A stretch of 64,000 bases of DNA, taken from the NCBI RefSeq assembly GCF_013282215.1, contig NZ_CP048103.1, forward strand, positions 2,852,001 through 2,916,000, given 5' to 3'. The DNA comes from Kroppenstedtia eburnea (GTDB taxonomy: Bacteria > Bacillota > Bacilli > Thermoactinomycetales > DSM-45169). This document shows, one piece after another, positions 34,459 to 42,350 of the stretch. Below the pieces are notes generated by a model. The model saw only the letters and a list, made by a program, of their open reading frames with translations, did no database searches and was not told the origin of the DNA. The first letter of the stretch is position 1; every line of letters begins with the position of its first letter. A program made the position numbers and the translations under genes.

Positions 34459-36252
34459 TTGGATTTTTTACGTTTGCTCCTTCGAAAGGTAAGAAATAGA
34501 AGGGGTTCCCCCACCGTTGAATATGTGTTTGTGATGGTGGCCGCCGCGATGTTGGCGGGAATTGTGGTCGGAATTGTGAAAAGTGAGCCCGTGCAGGCAT
34601 CCCTACGACAAGTCATTCTTTGCTCTGTTCCCTTCCTTTACGATGAAAACGGAGAACCTTCCTGTAAGGCCGGGAAGTACATGGCCAAAGAAGACCCGGA
34701 GCCGGAACCTCCGGCGGAAGAACCAAATCCTCTTCAATTGGTCACAAAGCCTGATTTTGAATCCACACCTCCGGTAAAGCCGGTGAAAAGCGATCCACCT
34801 TGGTATGAATGTGCACTGAGCTGGGACTGCATCAAGAAAAAAGGGGGAGAGCTTCTTTCCGGCCCCAGTGAAGAAAAGAAAAAGCAGTTGCGTGAAGAAC
34901 GTATAAAAAGGCTTCTTCAGGAAGCACGTCAACATTGTGGAAACGATCAGGAATGCATTGCAAACTATGTCGGGAAGCCGATTGCGTATGATCAGATGGG
35001 AAAACACCCTCAATTCAAAGGTTTGATTGGCTTTTCCAAGCTGATTGGAGCCATCACCGGGGGCGATCCGTTTTTTGAGTTAGTCAGTTTTGGAATGGAT
35101 CATCCCGCATTTACCATCGGTTTAGCCGCAACCATCATTGCTCTCTTTGCCTCCCCTCCCCTTGGGGGAACGATGCTGGTCAGCGGAGCCATTTCCGGCG
35201 GTGTTTCGTGGCTTCAGGGAAACGATCCGGACACCATCCTGCGGGATGCGGGGATCGGTGGATTTGCGGGAGTCTTCGGTTATGGTGTGTTTGCCGGTGT
35301 CACCCGATATGCGGGAGCCCGATTGGCCCAATCCACGCTCAGTCCATTCATACAGAAGTGGTTGCCCAAGATCATCGGCGGCGGCAGTGGTGGAGTGGCG
35401 GATCAATCGGCGTTTGACTGGCTGAGAGATCGCAAATTCGATTGGAGAAGTGCCACCATTGCGGGCATGATCGGCATGCTGATCCCCTATGCCGGAGCGG
35501 TCATCGACGGCGCCCCCGCTCTGGGCAAACAACTGCAACAGATGATCCCCGGTGTCTCCGGCGACGGCACACTGGCCATGCCGTGGGTGAAGAAAAACGG
35601 GCAGGAAGCGGCGGAGGGGTATAACAAGGCCTCGGGTAAAAGTGGTGGGGGTGGCAAACAAGCCGCAGATGATGTCGGTGACATCGTAAGCAAGTCCAAA
35701 AGTGTAGATGAGATCGTGAACGATCTCATCGGGAAAGACATCTCCGAAACATCGTTATATAAGTCTCTTCGTGAAAGGTACGATGAAAAGACAGCAAGGA
35801 AAATTGCTCTTAATCTGGAACGGGGAAATGCCTTCAACGCCAAAATGAGGTCAAAGTATCCTCACAATGAGGTATACGTGAAGTATAAAGACAAGAAAGG
35901 GAGATGGCGGGAAGGAAAAGTCGATTCCTATGATCCAGATAAAGGAGAAATCATATCAAGGAAATATACTCCATTGGCTGATATTCAGTATCAGACAGCC
36001 AGAAACTACATGAACGAATTCTTGACAAAGTATGCTCCCGGAACCAAGATTAAGGATATTCCCACCCAACGTAAAGGATCAGGACATCAGAATGATGGTT
36101 TGGCGGGAGAAAGTCTTGAGGGTGATATGATTTTGGAGGTGCCAGTGCAGAAAAAACCTGTTCCCAGAAATGTTCGGGAATATGCTACCGACCATGATAT
36201 CATCATCAGAGATGAGAAGGGTAAAGTCTATAACCCGGAGGTTTTGGAATGA
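34459..36252 (+). CDS. Polymorphic toxin with prepilin-like N-terminus
   Basis: A 597-residue protein. Residues 1-40 look like a type IV/Flp-type prepilin leader: basic region, RRG16|S17PTVE21Y with Gly at -1 and Glu at +5, then a hydrophobic helix FVMVAAAMLAGIVVGIV. A proline-rich linker (78-113) and a charged helical part follow. A glycine-rich hydrophobic region (195-350) comes next, and a GGGG hinge near 397. The C-terminal 150 residues (GNAFNAKMRSKYPHNEVYVK; DSYDPDKGEIISRKYTPLAD; LEGDMILEVPVQKKPVP) resemble nuclease-type toxin domains at the ends of Bacillus LXG proteins. The last third is more A+T-rich. TTG start at 34459 after AAAAGGAG. Confidence 0.75.
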   Translation: MDFLRLLLRKVRNRRGSPTVEYVFVMVAAAMLAGIVVGIVKSEPVQASLRQVILCSVPFLYDENGEPSCKAGKYMAKEDPEPEPPAEEPNPLQLVTKPDFESTPPVKPVKSDPPWYECALSWDCIKKKGGELLSGPSEEKKKQLREERIKRLLQEARQHCGNDQECIANYVGKPIAYDQMGKHPQFKGLIGFSKLIGAITGGDPFFELVSFGMDHPAFTIGLAATIIALFASPPLGGTMLVSGAISGGVSWLQGNDPDTILRDAGIGGFAGVFGYGVFAGVTRYAGARLAQSTLSPFIQKWLPKIIGGGSGGVADQSAFDWLRDRKFDWRSATIAGMIGMLIPYAGAVIDGAPALGKQLQQMIPGVSGDGTLAMPWVKKNGQEAAEGYNKASGKSGGGGKQAADDVGDIVSKSKSVDEIVNDLIGKDISETSLYKSLRERYDEKTARKIALNLERGNAFNAKMRSKYPHNEVYVKYKDKKGRWREGKVDSYDPDKGEIISRKYTPLADIQYQTARNYMNEFLTKYAPGTKIKDIPTQRKGSGHQNDGLAGESLEGDMILEVPVQKKPVPRNVREYATDHDIIIRDEKGKVYNPEVLE

Positions 36253-36755
36253 AGGTAGAGTTTTACAAAAAGTGGATGATCAGCTTGGGAAAGCCCAGGC
36301 ATCCATTGACTCGGGAAGAAGCCAAAAAGCTGCACGACGAACGGGAATTGTATGTGGTTGTGTTTAAAGAGGAGGAAACGCCGAAGTTTGTAGTACAGAT
36401 GCAGTTCAGAACATGGTATTGTACCGTTCTTCATCTCAATGAGAACAGAAGGGAAAAGATTGTAGAAACCTACGCCGAAATGTACGACATGTACGACAAA
36501 ACAGGTGTTGGCATTCCAAAAGGGATCGAGAACCAGATCTTTCTCAGGAATCGAAAAGAAAAATACTACGATAAGGAAGGCTGGATATCGTTCCTCTTCG
36601 AAACGAGCGGAAAGTATACAAAGGTGTATCACAGTTGGTCGGGAGGAGTGTATCAGGAAGCTGATCAAGGCATCGAACATGTTGACAAGCTGATCAAAGA
36701 CAAACCCGAATTCGGCGATTATTGGGCTCTGTTGCCGGAAGAGAGTTTGTCATAG
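36249..36755 (+). CDS. Probable immunity protein
   Basis: A 168-residue acidic soluble protein whose ATG overlaps the toxin stop as ATGA, the usual arrangement of toxin and immunity genes. It has no signal peptide, so it would act in the cytoplasm. No known immunity family is recognised with certainty; segments such as EGWISFLFETSGKYTKVYHS and an aromatic-rich core fit small alpha/beta immunity folds. A+T-rich like the toxin tip. Ends at a terminator. Confidence 0.72.
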   Translation: MKVEFYKKWMISLGKPRHPLTREEAKKLHDERELYVVVFKEEETPKFVVQMQFRTWYCTVLHLNENRREKIVETYAEMYDMYDKTGVGIPKGIENQIFLRNRKEKYYDKEGWISFLFETSGKYTKVYHSWSGGVYQEADQGIEHVDKLIKDKPEFGDYWALLPEESLS

Positions 36756-36759
36756 GCTA

Positions 36760-36786
36760 AACCCCTCCGTTTTGGAGGGGTGTTTG
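36760..36786 (+). terminator. Terminator of the toxin-immunity operon
   Basis: AACCCCTCC-GTTTT-GGAGGGGT followed by GTTT. Confidence 0.8.
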
Positions 36787-36865
36787 CCGTAAAATATATA
36801 TAGCCTCCCTCAGTCCAACTAAAAGTAAACCCGTATTCTAAACCTTTTTTATTCGACCCAACATA

Positions 36866-36898
36866 CGGTTTCCAACAATCGTAAAATGGGATAGAATA
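36866..36898 (+). promoter_or_regulatory. Conserved promoter/operator block of receptor cassette 1
   Basis: CGGTTTCCAACAATCGT, seven bases, then GATAGAATA. TTTCCA (36869-36874) and TAGAAT (36892-36897) are 17 bases apart and would serve as -35 and -10. The identical block occurs before cassette 2 at 38488-38520, with a different 7-base filler. Confidence 0.7.
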
Positions 36899-36936
36899 TT
36901 GGTAGTGTTCAACCTGTTTGGAGAGGTGAGAGGGAT

Positions 36937-38244
36937 TTGAATACCCTGGAAGTTCACGATCTCGGCGAAATTATTCGAAAGGTGCGAAAGGAGAGGGGAT
37001 TGCGGCTGGAGGATCTGGCTGATGAGAACATCTCCCCCGCCACCATCAGCAACGTGGAACGGGGGGTTCCCCATGTCGGCCACGAGAAAGCGCTCTATTT
37101 GATCAACAAGCTGGGAATTGAACTGAGTCAGGTTCCCGAATTGTTGCATGGACAGCAGCTGGAGTTGAAACAACTGCAAAAAAGCTTGTTCCAAATGGAG
37201 TGTCTGTGTGATTCGGGGGACCCGCGTCAAGCATTAAAAAAACTGGACAAGCTGGAGCTCGAAAATTCACACCCCTACGCGGACTACTATTACTATATCA
37301 AAGGAAAAAGCCACAGTCGCCTGAAAAACTGGTCCAGGGCGGAACGGGCCCTGTTCAATGCTGTCCGCCTGGGAAGCCAGACCGACACCAATATTGAAGC
37401 CTCCGCATTTGCGGAATTAAGCCTGGTCTCCTACTATCAGAATGATCTGGAGACGGCTCTCAAGTACGCCAACAGCGGGATCGATGCCTTTACTGACAAC
37501 GGAAGCCGTTCACACACCATCCATGTCCTGAAACGGAACAAGGCCATCTATCTGGAACGGCTGGGCCGGCTGGGGGAGGCGCTCGGCGTCGTCCATGAGG
37601 TGTGGGACTCCCTTGAGAAGATGGAACAGGTGGAGACCAAGCTGACCTTTTACTGGTTGCGCGCCGAACTGTCCCGGCGAACCGGTGTTTATAATGAAGC
37701 GATCAAGTATGCGGAAGAAGGACTGGAGCTGGCCCGGTTTAACTACCAGCATTTATCGATGTTCGATCTCTGGATCGTCCTGGCCGGAGTCTATATGGAG
37801 TTGAAAGAATGGGATCAGGCGGAGAATTACTACAGTATGGCACTGAGCCTGGAAGGAAAGCTTTCCGAAGAAGATAAAAAGAAGTTTATTGACACATATG
37901 CCAACTTGGGACTTCTCTATATGAAACAAAACAAAATGGAACTGGCTTATAAGGCCTTAAATGAAGCAATCCGCCTCGGTAAAAAAAATAATGATGCGCC
38001 ACACCTGTCTTATGCATTACAGGCAATGGGTAACTTTCAAAGAGTGCAAAACAATGTGCAAGAAGCTATTACCTACTATCAAGAAGGACTGGAGATTGCC
38101 CGAAAACATCAACTGAAAAAGAGAGAGTATGAGATACTCCTCTATTTGGCACAGTGTTTTGAAAATGTGGATGAGCAGGAATTTGGGAAACTGACGCGGA
38201 ATATGTATAAAATACAACTCGAAATAAAGAATGATGGGAGGTGA
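36937..38244 (+). CDS. XRE-TPR peptide-responsive regulator 1 (RRNPP-like)
   Basis: A 435-residue protein. Residues 5-65 are an XRE helix-turn-helix: IRKVRKERGLRLEDLADENI then SPATISNVERG. The rest is a chain of TPR-like helical repeats (for example DYYYYIKGKSHSRLKNWSRA, AFAELSLVSYYQNDLETALK, YANLGLLYMKQNKMELAYKA). This HTH-plus-TPR order is that of PlcR, NprR and related RRNPP receptors, which bind a re-imported peptide in the TPR groove. A 44-residue exported-peptide gene starts six bases after the stop. TTG start at 36937 after AGAGGG. Confidence 0.88.
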   Translation: MNTLEVHDLGEIIRKVRKERGLRLEDLADENISPATISNVERGVPHVGHEKALYLINKLGIELSQVPELLHGQQLELKQLQKSLFQMECLCDSGDPRQALKKLDKLELENSHPYADYYYYIKGKSHSRLKNWSRAERALFNAVRLGSQTDTNIEASAFAELSLVSYYQNDLETALKYANSGIDAFTDNGSRSHTIHVLKRNKAIYLERLGRLGEALGVVHEVWDSLEKMEQVETKLTFYWLRAELSRRTGVYNEAIKYAEEGLELARFNYQHLSMFDLWIVLAGVYMELKEWDQAENYYSMALSLEGKLSEEDKKKFIDTYANLGLLYMKQNKMELAYKALNEAIRLGKKNNDAPHLSYALQAMGNFQRVQNNVQEAITYYQEGLEIARKHQLKKREYEILLYLAQCFENVDEQEFGKLTRNMYKIQLEIKNDGR

Positions 38245-38249
38245 ATTTT

Positions 38250-38384
38250 TTGAACAAGGGTAAAAGACTTCTGATTGCACTCATTCCCGTGTTGTTTGTA
38301 TCAAGCATCGCTTTTACTTTACCTTCCCAGTCCGCTCAAGTCGCATCCACTTCTCCCACAGCTGGTCAACCAGGCCGATCATGA
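38250..38384 (+). CDS. Exported signalling pro-peptide 1 (44 residues)
   Basis: An unannotated small gene just downstream of receptor 1. TTG at 38250 has GGGAGGTG upstream, provided by the receptor's stop region. The product has a Lys/Arg-rich start (NKGKRLL), a hydrophobic helix IALIPVLFVSSIAFTLPS, then a Ser/Thr/Pro/Gln-rich tail QSAQVASTSPTAGQPGRS with a plausible cleavage after a small residue. This is the layout of Phr, PapR and NprX precursors, whose C-terminal tail yields the mature signal. A strong terminator follows. Confidence 0.78.
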   Translation: MNKGKRLLIALIPVLFVSSIAFTLPSQSAQVASTSPTAGQPGRS

Positions 38385-38399
38385 TCACATCTCCACCCC

Positions 38400-38440
38400 C
38401 AAAAAAACCGGAGCAGGGTCCGACCCTGGTCCGGTTTTTG
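38400..38440 (+). terminator. Terminator of receptor-peptide cassette 1
   Basis: AAAAAACCGGA-N2-AGGGT-CCG-ACCCT-N2-TCCGGTTTTTG, a long two-part stem with a T run. Confidence 0.88.
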
Positions 38441-38487
38441 TATACGGATTTCCACGATCATCGATTTCCTTTGTCAACCGGCTGATT

Positions 38488-38520
38488 CGGTTTCCAACAA
38501 TCGTCATATACGATAGAATA
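38488..38520 (+). promoter_or_regulatory. Conserved promoter/operator block of receptor cassette 2
   Basis: CGGTTTCCAACAATCGT, seven bases, GATAGAATA; identical in the fixed positions to 36866-36898 although the bases around it differ, which points to selection on a binding site. Confidence 0.7.
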
Positions 38521-38564
38521 GCGTTAAACAAGCTCCAATCCAATCAACGAAGGTGGGATTCCTC

Positions 38565-39893
38565 TTGAAAACCCTTGAAGTTCACGACATCGGCGAAATA
38601 ATCCGAAAGGTGCGAAAGGAAAGGGGATTGCGGCTGGAGGATCTGGCCGATGAGAATATCTCCCCCGCCACCATCAGCAACGTGGAACGGGGCGTACCCC
38701 ATGTCGGCCGTGAAAAAGCCCTCTATCTGATCAAAAAACTGGAGATCGATCTCGACCGGGTGCAGGAGTTGTTGCAGGGACAGCAATTGGAGCTGGAACG
38801 GATGGAAAAAGCGTTGTTCCGGGCAGAATGTCTGCAGGATCTGGGCGATCCGCGCCAAGCCTTGAAAAAGCTGGCCAAACTGGAGGTAAAAAATTCCCAT
38901 CCCTTTGCCTCCTATTATTACTACATACTCGGTAAGTGTCACAACCGCCTCGGACACTGGGCCAAAGCCGAACGGGCTCTGTTCAATGCCCTTCGCCTCG
39001 GGGATGAATCCGACACCAACATCATCTCAGCCGCTTATACGGAATTGAGTCTCTTGAGTTACTATCAGAATGATTTGGAAGCGGCTCTGAAGTACATCAA
39101 CAACGGGATCCAGGCTTTCAAAAACAACCGGGACCGCCCCCAGTTCAAATATATCATGCAACGAAACAAGGCCATCTATCTGGAGAGACTGGGGCGGTTG
39201 GGGGAAGCGATCAACATCGTCCACGAAGTTTGGGACTCCCTCGGGGAGATCGAACAAATCGAGACCAAGCTCTCCTTCTACTGGTTGCGGTCTGAACTGT
39301 CCCAGCGCACCGGTGTTTACCAGGAAGCGATCCAATATGCTGAAGCCGGGCTGGAACTGGCGCGCTTTAATTACCAGCCTTCCCATATGTTCGATCTGTG
39401 GATCGTGTTGGCCGAAGTATACATGAAACAAGGGGATTGGGAACAGGCGGAGGAATGCTTTGATTTGGCACTCACTCTGCGGGGAAAGATCAGCAGTTCG
39501 GACCGGGACAAGTTTATTACCGCCTATTCCCGCTTGGGACTTCTTTATATGAAATTAAATCGGCAAGAAGAAGCCGCCGAAATGCTGGAAAAAGCGATCC
39601 GTCTCGGGGAAAGTTGTGACGATGTCCCCCGTCTCACCACCGCATTGCATCTGATGGGAGATTTTCACCTGCAGCAAAACAAAAGGGAAGAAGCGGCTGT
39701 TTACTATCGCCGGGAGCTGGAGATGGCCCGGAAACATCATTTGAAAAAAAAGGAGTATCAAGCTCTGCTCCGTTTGGCGCAGTGTTTTGAAAATGTGGAC
39801 GAGCAGGAATTTGCGCGCCTGACACGAAGAATGTATAAAGTGCAACTAGAATTGACATCTGAGGAGGGCGCAATTGGTGAGGAAGTGGAGTAA
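38565..39893 (+). CDS. XRE-TPR peptide-responsive regulator 2 (RRNPP-like)
   Basis: A 442-residue paralogue of the 36937-38244 protein. The helix-turn-helix is almost identical, and the TPR region is clearly similar but diverged, most where a peptide groove would lie. TTG at 38565 is chosen by alignment with receptor 1 (KTLEVHDIGEIIRK against NTLEVHDLGEIIRK) and the AAGGTGGG site; an in-frame GTG at 38553 would be too close to that site. Its last codons overlap the second peptide gene. Confidence 0.88.
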   Translation: MKTLEVHDIGEIIRKVRKERGLRLEDLADENISPATISNVERGVPHVGREKALYLIKKLEIDLDRVQELLQGQQLELERMEKALFRAECLQDLGDPRQALKKLAKLEVKNSHPFASYYYYILGKCHNRLGHWAKAERALFNALRLGDESDTNIISAAYTELSLLSYYQNDLEAALKYINNGIQAFKNNRDRPQFKYIMQRNKAIYLERLGRLGEAINIVHEVWDSLGEIEQIETKLSFYWLRSELSQRTGVYQEAIQYAEAGLELARFNYQPSHMFDLWIVLAEVYMKQGDWEQAEECFDLALTLRGKISSSDRDKFITAYSRLGLLYMKLNRQEEAAEMLEKAIRLGESCDDVPRLTTALHLMGDFHLQQNKREEAAVYYRRELEMARKHHLKKKEYQALLRLAQCFENVDEQEFARLTRRMYKVQLELTSEEGAIGEEVE

Positions 39894-40017
39894 AAAAATT
39901 CTGATCGCCATCATCCCTGCATTATTCATTGTGACGGCTGTATGGGCCATTTCACAACCGGACCCCGTTCCCGTGCATACGATAGCCGGTGACAGCAGTA
40001 ATCCGGGGGCCGGATAA
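39877..40017 (+). CDS. Exported signalling pro-peptide 2 (46 residues)
   Basis: An unannotated small gene overlapping the end of receptor 2 by 17 bases in another frame. GTG at 39877 (or TTG at 39874) is preceded by GAGGAGGG. The product begins RKWSKKILIAIIPALFIVTA and continues VWAISQPDPVPVHTIAGDSS to NPGAG. The start shares the pattern K-K/R-[IL]-L-I-A-x-I-P-x-L-F with peptide 1, while the tails differ completely. That is expected for two specific signals. Confidence 0.78.
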   Translation: MRKWSKKILIAIIPALFIVTAVWAISQPDPVPVHTIAGDSSNPGAG

Positions 40018-40025
40018 ACATGATA

Positions 40026-40068
40026 AGCCGGGCGGGAAAATCCAACTCTCGCCCGGCTGTTTGTGTTT
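40026..40068 (+). terminator. Terminator of receptor-peptide cassette 2
   Basis: AGCCGGGCGGGA-N9-TCTCGCCCGGCT followed by GTTTGTGTTT. Confidence 0.82.
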
Positions 40069-40092
40069 CCGCATCTCTTGTGGCATAAATCC

Positions 40093-40572
40093 TCATTCCT
40101 GAAGTAGACTCTCCATCTCTCTTTCCAGTTGGTCCGGTTTGGTGGTGGGGGCAAAGCGGCGAACCACCTTGCCCCGGCGGTTGACCAGGAACTTGGTGAA
40201 GTTCCATTTGATCGCCTGGCCGAGAAAGCCCGGTGCTTCCCGGGTCAGATACTGGAATAATGGATGGGCGTCCGGCCCTTTCACCTTCGTTTTGCTGAAC
40301 ATGGGAAAGGTGACCCCGTAATGGACCTGGCAAAACTCCCGGATCTCAGCCTCGGAGCCGGGCTCCTGACCACCGAATTGGTTACAGGGGAAGCCGAGAA
40401 TCTCCAATCCCCGTTCACGGTACTTCTCATAGAGTTGTTGCAGCTCCCGGTATTGTGGAGTAAAACCACACTTGCTGGCGGTGTTGACGATCAGCAAGAC
40501 GGAACCGGCATAATCAGACAGGGACTTCTCTTCGCCGGTGATGGTGCTGGCCGTATAATCATGGACACCCAT
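40093..40572 (-). CDS. bsaA: Glutathione peroxidase-like thiol peroxidase
   Basis: A 159-residue peroxidase with the thioredoxin fold of the GPx family. The catalytic Cys lies in NTASKCGFTPQY, the Gln in LGFPCNQFGGQEPG (which also provides a resolving Cys), and the Trp-Asn of KWNFTKFLV. In Bacillota, which lack glutathione, it probably uses thioredoxin or bacillithiol-linked donors to reduce peroxides. ATG at 40572 has AGGAGGTG upstream. Confidence 0.93.
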   Translation of the reverse strand: MGVHDYTASTITGEEKSLSDYAGSVLLIVNTASKCGFTPQYRELQQLYEKYRERGLEILGFPCNQFGGQEPGSEAEIREFCQVHYGVTFPMFSKTKVKGPDAHPLFQYLTREAPGFLGQAIKWNFTKFLVNRRGKVVRRFAPTTKPDQLEREMESLLQE

Positions 40573-40622
40573 GGCGACACCTCCTGTAAGGTCTATTCTA
40601 CCATGGAGATCCCGGATGTTAC

Positions 40623-42026
40623 CTATGATTGAATCCCGTACTTTTTCACCTTCTGATAAAATCCCGACCGGCTGATCCCCAGCATGCGGATGGCCTGTTC
40701 CCGGTCCCCGCGGTGAGTTTGGAGGGCCCGCAGGATCACGTTTTTCTCCGCCTCCTCCACTGCCTCTTTCAGAGTGGAGGGTCCCTCTCCCCTGCTCTCC
40801 CCCACCAGGTGGAAGGGGAGGTGTTCCCTGCGGATCCGGTCTCCCTCAGTCATGTGGAGGGATCCTTCGAGGACGTTTTTCAGCTCCCGCACATTTCCCG
40901 GCCAATGAAATCCCAGCAAGACATCCATCGCATCCGGTTCCACTCCCTCCACACGGATTCCCACCTCATGAGCCAATTCTTCCAGAAAATGCTCTGTCAG
41001 CACTGGAATATCCGACCGCCGTTCCCGCAAGGGGGGAATGGTCAAGGTGACCACATGAAGCCGATAGTAGAGGTCTTCCCGGAACCGGTTTTCCCGGACC
41101 ATTCGTTCCAGATCCCGGTTGCTGGCGGCAATGACCCGGACATCCACCTCGGTGGGATGAACCGCCCCCACCGGCTCCACCTCCCGCTCCTGCAACACCC
41201 GCAGGAGCTTGGCTTGCATGGTGAGGGGGAGTTCGCCGATTTCATCCAGAAAGATGGTTCCCCGGTGCGCCATTGCAAACTTTCCTTTCTGCCCTCCTTT
41301 GATTGCCCCGGTAAAAGCCCCTTCAGCATAGCCGAACAGCACCGACTCAATCAGAGTCTCGGGGATGGCGGCGCAGTTCACCTTGATAAAGGGACCGGCA
41401 CTTCTCCGGCTCAGCCGGTGGATCGAATGGGCAAACAACTCCTTGCCCGTGCCGCTCTCCCCTGAGATAAACACCGTGGAATCGCTGGGGGCCACCCGCC
41501 GGGCCATCGCCTTGACCGCCTTCAATTTGGGACTGTCGCCGATAATGTCCTCCAATCCGTAGCGGACACCCAGATGTTTGATCAGCTCTCCCTTGTAGTA
41601 ATCCAACTCCTCCTGAAGTTGAAGCACCCTTGCGGACAAGGCATGCAACTCCCCCACGTCCTGGAACAGGACCTTGCCCACCACCGCCACCACTCTTCCC
41701 TCTTTGAGAATGGGGATGCGGTGGACGACCATGTTTCCTTCCCGGATCTTCTGCACCTGGGCCAGTTCCGCTTCCCCTGTTTTGGCCACAATATGCATCC
41801 GGGTGTTTTCAATCACTTCCGTCACATGACGTCCGATCGCATCCTCCACCTTCACCTTCAAAAACCGGGCGTAGGTCTCATTCAACATCCGGATGGTTCC
41901 CTGAGGATCCGTCAGCACAATGCCTTCGTATGCGCTTTCAAAAGCGGCCTCAATCATCTCTTTGGTAGCCTTGCACTCCTCATAGGTGTGGAGCAACTCT
42001 TCATAATCGCAAAACCCCGCATCCAT
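40623..42026 (-). CDS. Sigma-54-dependent regulator with PAS domain
   Basis: A 467-residue enhancer-binding protein. A PAS domain (residues about 30-130, [20 protein letters not shown]) is followed by the AAA+ domain: [16 protein letters not shown] (Walker A), [10 protein letters not shown] (the sigma-54 contact loop), [11 protein letters not shown] (Walker B). A Fis-type helix-turn-helix closes the protein ([20 protein letters not shown]). This resembles RocR/BkdR-type regulators of amino-acid catabolism. No obvious target operon is beside it. ATG at 42026 is chosen for GAGGGGGT eight bases upstream. Confidence 0.92.
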   Translation of the reverse strand: MDAGFCDYEELLHTYEECKATKEMIEAAFESAYEGIVLTDPQGTIRMLNETYARFLKVKVEDAIGRHVTEVIENTRMHIVAKTGEAELAQVQKIREGNMVVHRIPILKEGRVVAVVGKVLFQDVGELHALSARVLQLQEELDYYKGELIKHLGVRYGLEDIIGDSPKLKAVKAMARRVAPSDSTVFISGESGTGKELFAHSIHRLSRRSAGPFIKVNCAAIPETLIESVLFGYAEGAFTGAIKGGQKGKFAMAHRGTIFLDEIGELPLTMQAKLLRVLQEREVEPVGAVHPTEVDVRVIAASNRDLERMVRENRFREDLYYRLHVVTLTIPPLRERRSDIPVLTEHFLEELAHEVGIRVEGVEPDAMDVLLGFHWPGNVRELKNVLEGSLHMTEGDRIRREHLPFHLVGESRGEGPSTLKEAVEEAEKNVILRALQTHRGDREQAIRMLGISRSGFYQKVKKYGIQS

Positions 42027-42151
42027 CCTTTTCACCCCCTCAAGCCGAATGGGCCTCCCCTTAAGTATAATATTTTCAAAGGAGTGGGCCACTTCAAAAA
42101 GGGGGACCGGTTCCGACAAAATGAGAGATGGGAAGGACTTGTGCCTTCCAT

Positions 42152-42275
42152 TAGTAACGTTGCGAATTAGTGCTGGCCGGGTCGGTCGGGATTGGGTTTC
42201 ACATGTCGTTTTCGTTGTTCTGACGATCCAAAATCACTCCATGTGAAACCCAACCCTCCCTGTGACAATGTTTTA
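42152..42275 (+). repeat. Type 2 MITE
   Basis: Ends TAGTAACGTTGCGA and TGACAATGTTTTA with a full core (GGTCGGGATTGGGTTTCACA; CATGTGAAACCCAACCCTCC). Lies between the divergent sigma-54 activator and MFS genes. Confidence 0.8.
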
Positions 42276-42350
42276 TAAAAAAGACCTTCGCAAGGCGAAG
42301 GATTTACGTTAGGATGGAAAATGGAATTGTCCACTGAAGGAGAATTGGAG

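Noticed and set aside
34440-34616. N-terminal extension of the HsdR remnant frame
   Set aside because: It is antisense to the toxin's prepilin-like start and has no similarity to HsdR.
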